From positions 15,966,318 to 16,030,317 of the forward strand of contig CM026429.1 in NCBI GenBank assembly GCA_014871385.1: DNA of 64,000 nt, in the 5' to 3' direction. A model generated the notes under the pieces. That model worked only from the letters and a program-made list of their open reading frames with translations, did no database searches and was not told where the DNA came from. Both the position numbers and the translations under genes were made by a program. Shown one piece after another: positions 56,100-64,000 of this stretch. Positions within the stretch are counted from its first letter, which is position 1. Every line of letters begins with the position of its first letter. This DNA comes from Ceratodon purpureus. Lineage: Eukaryota; Streptophyta; Bryopsida; Pseudoditrichales; Ditrichaceae.

Positions 56100-57600
56100 T
56101 AGTCTAAATGATATCACATTTAGGGGTTTAACAGTGACAATATAAAATTAAGTGTAATAAGTGTTCAAAACTTAATATGTAAACAAAAAGTAAATATAAT
56201 CATATACTTTTAATAAATATTTTTTAATTAATCGGGTGTAAAAATACTTATGTAATTTCATTATGATTTTTTGGTGAATGTAAATTGATCTAAATGCATT
56301 GTTGTGAGCTTGTCACATTTAATACCAATTTTTGATATTTTCCATTGCATAAGCATACTTCAACCTTGGTTTAACAAGAAATTGAGCAACTATGAAAACT
56401 GAGTTGCTCTTACACATCTACACAACACTCCAGATACGTACCAAAACCTATTCAAAGTCTTCTTTACATTGCATTTTATTGCAATTTACTGTATTTTTGG
56501 GATAAAAAGTGCTAAAAGAGTGATAGTGAGGGGTACTTTTGAAAGAGGGACATTTGTTTACGAACTTTTTGTGACGTAAATTTGAAGGTCCGATGGTAAC
56601 AAAAATAATGTTCTCTTCAGTGAACTCCACTGTTCTCCGAACTAACTTGGCATAAACTAAATCTGAGTTGAATCTCGAGATTGAGGCCCCCAATATAGAA
56701 CTCAGGCGTAATTCAGGAGGATAAACATGGTTCCTTGATTCGCTTCCATCGGACCAACCACAATCGACCAGCACGACGCAATGCCGGACCCTGGGGTCAC
56801 CTACATGCCACAATATATTCTCAATAATTTCCTACCACACTAAAACCCAGATCCCAAGAAAACCCCACTATTTTACAATTACTCTGCCTTATCCCAGCAA
56901 CTGCCCCCAACTCCCTCCAGCCTGGTCCCTTCCAAAGCCCCCTCAACTAAAATCCTCCACCAGGAAACCCTCCATTTCTCCTTTTCCATTTTCTCTGGAG
57001 CCGACGATCCCCAGCCGACGTGGAGCTCTAGATGCACTCAACTCCTGGCGACCCAATCCATTAATTCATTAAAAAAATCAATTTAAAAGGGGAAAAAAAA
57101 AAAAAACACTCCTGGGACCCTAGTGACCAAAATTTCCACAAACTGAAATGTCCTAAAATGGGTTGCCTCTTCAGTTAGTAACAATTCCATTTCATTAGAA
57201 ACCAAATCATGCTATCATATGTAGCTGAACTCCCACAGAGGCAAGTTAAATTTCTCACTAAACATGATTTTCAATTATTTCAATTAAGGAATAAAATTAA
57301 GAAAATCATTAGAAAATGAAGTGAATGAGAGGACCACTGCTGGTCGCCAGGACACAGCCACGTTGCAAGATCAGTCCGAAAGGCCGCCCAATGGACACCC
57401 TCCCCTCACTTCCTCCCCAACTCCCCTTCTATCCACCCCAACCCCAACCACAATAATTAGTGAGCCACAATCTAACTAACCCCGGAATTACGCTAACCCC
57501 ACTTCACTAATCCGCGCCCTTATCCGATGGCTCCACATGCCTCGATCGCCCACAGCCAGATGCCGTCGATCGAATTATACCAAAACTCTCCTACCTCGGC
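56100..57600. other. Intergenic, AT-rich then C-rich upstream of BCH
   Basis: 56.1-56.4 kb is AT-rich. From about 56.8 kb composition becomes C-rich (CCCCAACTCCC-like tracts) with a poly-A run near 57090, leading into the promoter of the carotene hydroxylase gene. No gene supported. Confidence 0.5.
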
Positions 57601-58204
57601 ACAAATATAATCTCGACGTGGAAGCCGAAACCTCATGAGACGGTACTAACTTACATCGTGTCTAGATTTTCATCGACACTGCTCGCCGCAGGCTCAGGGC
57701 CTTCGTTGTGTGGTGATCCGGCGTCGCTGCAGCATTGGACCTGGTGCAAATTCACTGGTGACTGGTCGCGGGGAATTGGCAGGCGGTTCGAGAACTTAAC
57801 TTACAGGCCCAGAGTTGCGACGAACAAGTGTAAAGTGATGCAACGCCGGTTGCGAGGAGCTGAGAGGAGGGACTGATACGTATTGACTCAGGTGTTTCTC
57901 GGAGGTTTTCGGGGTCCATTGTGTGGTTGGTAGCTCCTGGTGCGGAGTTATCGTTCGTTGGAGCTTAGGTGGGGGAGTGAGCTAAGTTAGTGGGTCTTAG
58001 CTTCGGAGTTCTTGCACGTGCAGGAGTGGTTTTTGTTTCTCGATGGGTGGTGTGAGTTTAGGATTTCGGGTCATGTGCAGTGGGTTGGAGTGAGGAGCAG
58101 GTTGCAGTGGTTTAGTGGGCGGAGTTTAGTGCAGTAGTGGATTTGGATTTAGTAAAGGTTGAGTTTTTGAGGTTGGTTGGGGTGGTTTTTGGTGTTTGGG
58201 AGAG
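57600..58204 (+). promoter_or_regulatory. Promoter/5' leader of the beta-carotene hydroxylase gene
   Basis: A TATA-like CAAATATAATC lies at about 57601-57611. The sequence then turns G-rich and has no open frame continuing into the gene. The leader would be about 570 bp long if this TATA is used. Confidence 0.4.
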
Positions 58205-60180
58205 ATGGCGGAGTGTGTCGCCAATCTGCAGTGTGTAGCGAGCAGGAGCATTCAGACGTGCTTTAGTGTAGCGCATTCGTGTACGCTTCGCAATGCGCCA
58301 GGGGTGCTCGTGTATAATCCTTTGGGGTGCAGTCCTAGGAATGGCAGGTTGCTGGCGGCGAGGATTAGTGTTAGGCCGAGTGATGCGGTGAGTGGGCGGA
58401 GGATAGGAGGGCCGGTGTGCGTTATTTCCAATGACTCCTCGCAGGAGCCTATCCAGCGTTCGGTGGAAACCGAGGCGGAATGTGACAATGGCGGGGCGAA
58501 GAATATTATTGATTTTGCGTCGTCGCTGGTGTCTGCCGTTGGCTCTGACGGCGCCAGCGAAATTGAACGGCCGGAGAAGAAGAGGAGGAATAGGAAGGGA
58601 GAACGGAAGGTGTATATGATGGCGGCCATAGCCTCCAGCATTGGTTTCACGGCCTTATCGGCTGGCGCTGTTTATTACCGTTTCCACTATCAAACGCAGG
58701 TATGCTGTTCTCTCTGGATGTAACTATTCAAATCTCGTGTGTTGCTCTTTGTGGGCTTTTCCTGAAGGAGGGTTGGAGGTTTGAAAGGCAGTTCATAAAT
58801 ATATCTCTGTCTGTTAGCTGCTGTTTTTTTGGGTAATTCTGCAATGCTCGCGTCCCGTTGTTGGAGACGATGCTCTTTTCTAATGTAGTTTGTGGTTTTC
58901 GCAGGGCTTATCTGTGAACTACCTAGAAATATTTGGGACATTTTCGTTAGCTATCGGTGCAGCGGTAAGGTTCTCCTATCACAATGAGTCAATACATAGT
59001 CCATTGCAATCTCTAGGCTTCTCCTCTGAGCCAGGGTATTGAATCTGACAGGTGTTCTCATTTCGAGAAGGTTCTTTGTATTTGCTTGTTCTTGATGCTC
59101 TTTCACGTAGGGCATCTTTTAACACGTTCAATTTATGGTGATCCTCAGGTGGGCATGGAATATTGGGCGCGGTGGGCTCACAAAGCACTCTGGCACGATT
59201 CGCTGTGGAACATGCATGAGGTGAGTAGACGGTTTGGCCGTTTAAATTCACTCTAGGTCGAGATATAAAATTGTCACTCTGTCTGCACGCGTGACATTTC
59301 ATGTTCATTTTTGGTTTCCAGCCTGAACCTATTATGGTGCCTGTTTCCAGTCGCACCACAAACCACGAGAGGGACCTTTCGAAATGAACGACGTATTCGC
59401 GATCATCAATGCCGTGCCAGCCATAGCACTCATGGCATACGGTTTCTTCCACAGTGGTCTAGTGCCTGGTCTCTGCTTTGGAGCTGTAAGTTCCCTAGAC
59501 CCCTCAAGAAATGTGAGATGATCATCTAGTACCAAGGGCGAGGTCTTATTGCGTGTTTGATTGTCAACAAGACCTCCTGTTGACTAACTGATCGTGTGTA
59601 TAAGACAGAAATGAAGCTGACGTTACGAAATTCTCGGTTGTTTTTGCAGGGTCTTGGGATTACCATGTTTGGTATGGCCTACATGTTTGTACACGATGGA
59701 CTAGTTCATCGAAGATTTCCTGTTGGGCCAATTGCAGACGTTCCTTACCTCCAGAAGGTCGCAGCTGCCCATCAGGTATTTTTCTTAAATTTCTGGAGTC
59801 TTTGTTTTTCTCTCGTCCCACTGTGTAGCTGCCAAAATGCTCTGTATTGGTTGCACACCTCGACGTGCTGCTCTTAGGGTATTATGTGCTGAACGTGCGA
59901 TTTGGATGTGTATCAGCTTCACCATGCAGATCTTTTCGGTGGAGTACCATACGGACTTTTTCTCGGACCTCAGGTAATCACCATTGTTGCAGGATTTCTG
60001 AATTTTGTTGAAGTATAGGTTTCTCAAGTACAAGTATTTTTTCTTGACGTTGAATTCTTTCATTTTCTTGGTAATAACTTGAGTTCATGCTGTTTGATGA
60101 TTCAGGAACTAAAGAATGTTGGAGGTGAGGAAGAGCTTCAAAAGGTGTTGAATGCGAAGTACAAATCTCGCAAAGAATGA
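58205..60180 (+). CDS. BCH: Beta-carotene 3-hydroxylase (non-heme di-iron), plastid
   Basis: Adds 3-hydroxyl groups to the beta rings of beta-carotene, giving beta-cryptoxanthin and zeaxanthin in the plastid. Seven exons, all GT-AG and phase 0: 58205-58699, 58905-58964, 59149-59220, 59351-59485, 59650-59775, 59917-59973, 60106-60180, total 339 aa. The start is ATG at 58205 (MAECVANLQ); an in-frame extension would need TTG. Residues 1-~130 are a serine/arginine-rich chloroplast transit region, followed by a first TM segment near 140-160. The fatty-acid-hydroxylase core has all four histidine motifs: HKALWH, HESHH (split between exons 3 and 4), HDGLVH and HQLHH (split between exons 5 and 6), plus RRFPVGPIADVPY and PYGLFLGPQEL. 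Length and motif order are those of intact plant CHYB enzymes. Confidence 0.97.
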
Positions 60181-60189
60181 TCAACTTTG

Positions 60190-62640
60190 ATCGCGGGTCT
60201 TTGTAAATTTAATTTGATGCCATTCTTCAGGATTTTAATTCCAATTTTCGTAGTCTTGAGTGAAGGTTAGTGGGTAGCATACAATCTAGTAGACAGCACT
60301 AAATAGTGCGGTACAAACGAAGACGTTTGTATGAGAGTGGTTGGCACCAATTCTACTCTGTACGACCTCCTCGACATGAATTGGAGAGTCGTAGAATGTG
60401 CAAACCTGGGTAGGTTGATGAGATTCATCACGTTGTACAATTGCTAATTTAATACTCATGTATGGTCGCAAGACATTTGAATTCCAAAAATTTCTGCCTC
60501 CAGTTTACAATTACAGAATAGTGCCTCCAAAAAGACATGATACGAACTCTCGGAACGCATCTAAATAATTTCAGTTCTTGAAGACATTATAAACCATCAA
60601 CTGTACGAAGTTGATTTATCCTCACTCTGGTCCTAAACAGTCCGCAATAACCAAACTCTGAAGAGTGGAAAAAACACAAGATATTTACCACTTTCAACCT
60701 CACAGTCACCTGTCGAAATGGGACGTACAACAGCATCAACATTGTGACAGTTTTAAACTCTGAAGAACACGAAGCAATTAATACGTAGCCGTCCAAAATA
60801 CGCATGCCCTCTCGAAGTAAGTGACTGATTCCCGGACAGAAAGGCCAAATCCGGCTATTAGATCAATGCCCGCACCATCCACGCCCAAAATTTGGCAGAC
60901 AACCCCAAACCTCAAACTGAGAAGTGTCACCACTCAAGTGACCGATCACCACAATTCCTATCACAACCAACACTGTGCACATCAACAATGCCACTAGCTG
61001 GAATCTTCCACACGACATCATGTCTGCAAGCTGCACGAGTTGCCTCTCTCCAGCATGCTTGAACTACTCCCCTGCTTCCACGTCCTCCGCCCGACCCAAT
61101 CACTCAACTGTAACAGCTTCCAGCAGCAGGTGACTCATCCAACAAACTGCTTCATGCAAGCAATCACATAACCATGACTCTCTTGCGTATTCCGACAGTG
61201 CTTCCCTGGCGGTAGGCCCAGTGACACATGATATAAAACTATGATCATTTTTCTCTGTTTTGTAATGGTTGCCTAGATGATGGCCGTTAAGGTACCATGT
61301 GATGTGCTTCCAATTCTATTTGTTCTTCTCTTTGCCGTTAAGTTGTGATGATCGACTAGCATGAGTTGTGTGCCAATGCTAAATTCTCGAGCAGAAAAGT
61401 CGCTGGGGAGGTGTCGGATGCACCGGCATCTGGCACTCTGCACGAACCCAACTGTTCCGAAATCGTCTTCCGCCATGTCACAAAGTCGTCAGCTTAGGTT
61501 GTCATTCACGCTTTCTCTTTTTTCTTTCGGTATTCACTGTTCATTGTTCACGAGGAGTCGGATTGGAAATGCATTGAAAACTGAAAGATCAGTCACTTTG
61601 ACATCAGCATGGCTTGAAGGAGTAACTGTCGGTTTGATGTCATCCTGCCATCAAGTTAATAAATGTTTAACTTACGAAAAATTGACATAAAAGTATCTCT
61701 AGAAAGTATGATTTTAAAATAACATCAAATACACAAACAACATTAAAATATAGTAAGTTTTGTAATCTTCGTAATATTGTTAATCCACTTTAATTTGATC
61801 TTTGCATAATATACGAGTAAAATGCATGTTAAATTTACATTCTATTAGAATAAAAAATCAAAGTGCATGGATAGTCTCAAAATTTATAAATCAATTTCTA
61901 ATACCAAGGTCAAAATATCATTTCTTGAGTTAATTAAATATATGCTAAATTCTATAGTTTTAAAATTTATAAAATGAATTTTTAAATTTACACATGTGCC
62001 TTCTTTTAAATTAAAATCATTTCTACTATTCTAAGAAACACCTAACTATTATCTTGGACATTTTTGACGACATCCTAAAATCTATCACTTAGGACATCAA
62101 AGAAGGAAAGGAGTATCACAATCTTCTTCATCTCCGCTTGCACTCTACTTTCATCCTACGTCATATCGCTTCAATGCACAATCCTCCAACAACCCAGTAC
62201 AAAATACGTTCACGAATTCCTTCAACAGAGATGAAATACTTCACCCAATAGTCATCCACATTTCCTTTCCATCCGCCTAAATGCCAGCAACAAAACTCGC
62301 CTTCACATGGATTCATCCGTTACGCCCTCCGTCTCCCGCTCGAATTCAAACCTCCCTTCATCCCCTATGGAGGTCCGTTTCCCATTCAAACCCCATATCT
62401 ACACCGTCACTAGACTTTTCTGACTGAAATCAACGTGCGAGCTAAATATGACCTTCATCCTCTTCACCCTGTTCCGCACTCCAACGTGCACATACACACA
62501 GTAACTAAACTCACCACCAAAATCCATGATATCTACATATCGACTAGATTAAGCCACCTCAAATGTGTGCTCTGGGTAGATGACATTTGCATCGCACTTT
62601 TTCAGGTTTGAAAACACTTCGTGTTTAGAGCTGAAGAGCG
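60190..62640. other. Intergenic between BCH and CAP-G
   Basis: BCH 3' UTR at the left; an AT-rich block at 61.69-62.06 kb; otherwise no recognisable gene or repeat. Short ORFs on both strands look random. Confidence 0.55.
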
Positions 62641-62650
62641 GAGGTCGGGT

Positions 62651-62658
62651 TTGGCGCG
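62651..62658 (+). promoter_or_regulatory. E2F-type binding site upstream of CAP-G
   Basis: TTTGGCGC is a perfect match to the E2F consensus TTTSSCGS, 308 bp before the CAP-G start codon. Plant S/G2 and mitotic chromosome genes are often E2F-regulated, so cell-cycle control is plausible. Binding is inferred from sequence only. Confidence 0.5.
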
Positions 62659-62965
62659 AGGGTTTGGTCGCGAATTTCAGTGAATCGAAGCTTTGAAAAG
62701 TGAAGGTGGAGCGAGGTAGAGCTCTGCGGAGCCTGGAGTATTGGCGGCCGGAGTACTAGAGGCGGAAAAAATCGGTTGCCGTTGAAGTTTTAGTTTGAGG
62801 AAGAGTGGCGTGGAGAGGAACGGTTCTGACCTTGGTTCGGGAGGTTTGGAATGCGCGGCTGTTGTTTCTGGCTCGCGAGTGTTTGTTGATTGGGAGACAT
62901 TGTAGGTTTGCGTTGCATTGGAGATTCGTTTTGGTGTGAGAGCGGAGACGGAGTGGTGAGGAGCC

Positions 62966-63352
62966 ATGTGCCAAGGCGCGTCTGGGAAGCGGCGTGCTTC
63001 CCAGCCGAGTGAGCGGCCGGAGGTGCTGATTCCGAGGACTTTGAACGAGTGCCAGCACACGCAGACTGCGCACATTCGCACCATTAAGGAGCTCGTAAAA
63101 TGCCGGTCGGAGCATCCGGAGACGTTTTTCGCCAGTTTTTGTGACTCGCTGCGGCCTGTCTATCTGGTTCAAGAGAAGGAGCCGAGCGTAGAGCGCGTTG
63201 TGAGGTATGTGTCCGCATTTGCTGCGTACCGGGATGAGGAGCATGCGGAGGAGTGTAATTCATTTGTGGAGGAATTTTTGAAGCACTTGTTGGTGCTGGT
63301 GGACGCTGCCAACAAGACTGTTCGCTCTCGGGCTTGCCAGCTGATCGCAGAG
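62966..63352 (+). CDS. CAP-G: Condensin complex subunit 3 (CAP-G), first exon; gene runs off the window
   Basis: CAP-G is a HEAT-repeat, non-SMC subunit of condensin I, which compacts mitotic chromosomes. Exon 1 runs from ATG at 62966 (MCQGASGKRRAS) to a GAG|GTGAAA donor after 63352, encoding 129 aa in phase 0. After a short basic N-terminus, the sequence ECQHTQTAHIRTIKELVKCR, FFASFCDSLRPVYLVQEKEP, SVERVVRYVSAFAAYRDEE, EEFLKHLLVLVDAANKTVRS and RACQLIAE matches the conserved N-terminal HEAT region of CAP-G in order, including the NKTVRxRxCQLI signature. No second exon was recognised in the remaining 648 bases, so intron 1 is long and the bulk of the ~1000-residue protein lies beyond the right edge. 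An E2F site lies upstream. Confidence 0.9.
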
Positions 63353-64000
63353 GTGAAATTTTCTCTTCTTTACATATGTCCTGCATTAACTTATATGATC
63401 ATCACGCATTCTAGGCTAGGTCTTTTATTTCATCATCTAAATTCGAGAGCGCTGGGATGTGACATGTCGTGAATTAAACTAACTTTCACTAGTACAAGTA
63501 ATTCCATCGTTCTGACCAAAATGCACGCCCTTTGTCTGTACACTCTAGCATTCCCTGAGTTCAATCTCTTTACAAGTACATGAAAGAAGACTTGATGAAC
63601 TGATTTAGAGTATCTACAGTCGGTCGCAAGTCACTTGAATGCAGGGACTGGGAATACTCCATTGCCTGGACTTAGCCTGTGATTAGCGTAGGGTGCACCT
63701 GATATTTTGAATTACCCAGGAACATAAAAAATTACTGCATTGGTGCTAGGTCTATGGCAGCCATTTAGTCTGCTATGTGGCGGAGGGCAATAGATCTCTT
63801 CTTGTAATCACTTGGTGCACGAGATGCGCTTAATTTCGGGTATGACTGAGACGGACATGGCTTGAAGAATTTCGGTAGTATGTTCACCTGTCATGGCGGG
63901 AGATCCAATGATATCTGGCATCGTATTCTTATGTCTAACAAGGATCCTGGCACTCTGAAGCCATATTTCTTCGCCCTTCTATTAACGCTACACAGTGCAC
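63353..64000 (+). other. CAP-G intron 1 (partial)
   Basis: It begins with the GTGAAA donor and shows no CAP-G-like coding sequence to the end of the window. Confidence 0.6.

Noticed and set aside
58252-58650. 132-codon minus-strand frame opposite BCH exon 1
   Set aside because: Antisense shadow of the transit-peptide exon.
62677-63386. Long minus-strand frames opposite CAP-G exon 1
   Set aside because: Shadow frames of the plus-strand exon and leader; no homology.

Overview
The window looks like nuclear DNA of a land plant, most likely a bryophyte (moss-type). This is inferred from a plastid beta-carotene hydroxylase with plant-type exons, a condensin CAP-G gene, a plant-type long coiled-coil protein, short GT-AG introns, and islands of genes set in very AT-rich, transposon-filled DNA. 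I cannot name the species. Only ATG was accepted as a start codon.

Layout. 0-4.4 kb: no intact gene, but decayed fragments of at least three and probably four unrelated host families (cytochrome P450, short-chain dehydrogenase, receptor-like kinase, probable U-box/ARM E3). 4.9-15.7 kb: AT-rich, with a SINE-like repeat, an inverted-repeat-bounded element and a long TA microsatellite. 15.9-16.8 kb: a direct duplication. 18.0-20.1 kb: an intronless 696-aa coiled-coil gene. 21.8-34.6 kb: two tandem copies of a divergent two-gene module, each a three-TM membrane protein (minus) facing a small ~140-aa protein (plus). Copy 2 has been pushed apart by about 5 kb of stacked terminal-inverted-repeat elements (28.3-33.2 kb). 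36-42.7 kb: AT-rich DNA with a Ty3/gypsy fossil, an 18-G run and a 4 x 57 bp tandem repeat. 43.6-46.5 kb: a five-exon, probably nuclear coiled-coil gene. 47.5-56 kb: repeats, SINE-like units, a decayed CACTA transposase and exon-like remnants of an unidentified gene. 58.2-60.2 kb: beta-carotene hydroxylase, seven exons, complete. 63.0 kb to the right edge: first exon of condensin CAP-G, with a canonical E2F site upstream.

The well-understood genes are independent housekeeping functions (xanthophyll synthesis, chromosome condensation). The least described and most interesting part is the duplicated divergent pair at 21.8-34.6 kb: two families I cannot name, kept together in the same head-to-head arrangement, with conserved sequence blocks both in the proteins and upstream of the small gene.
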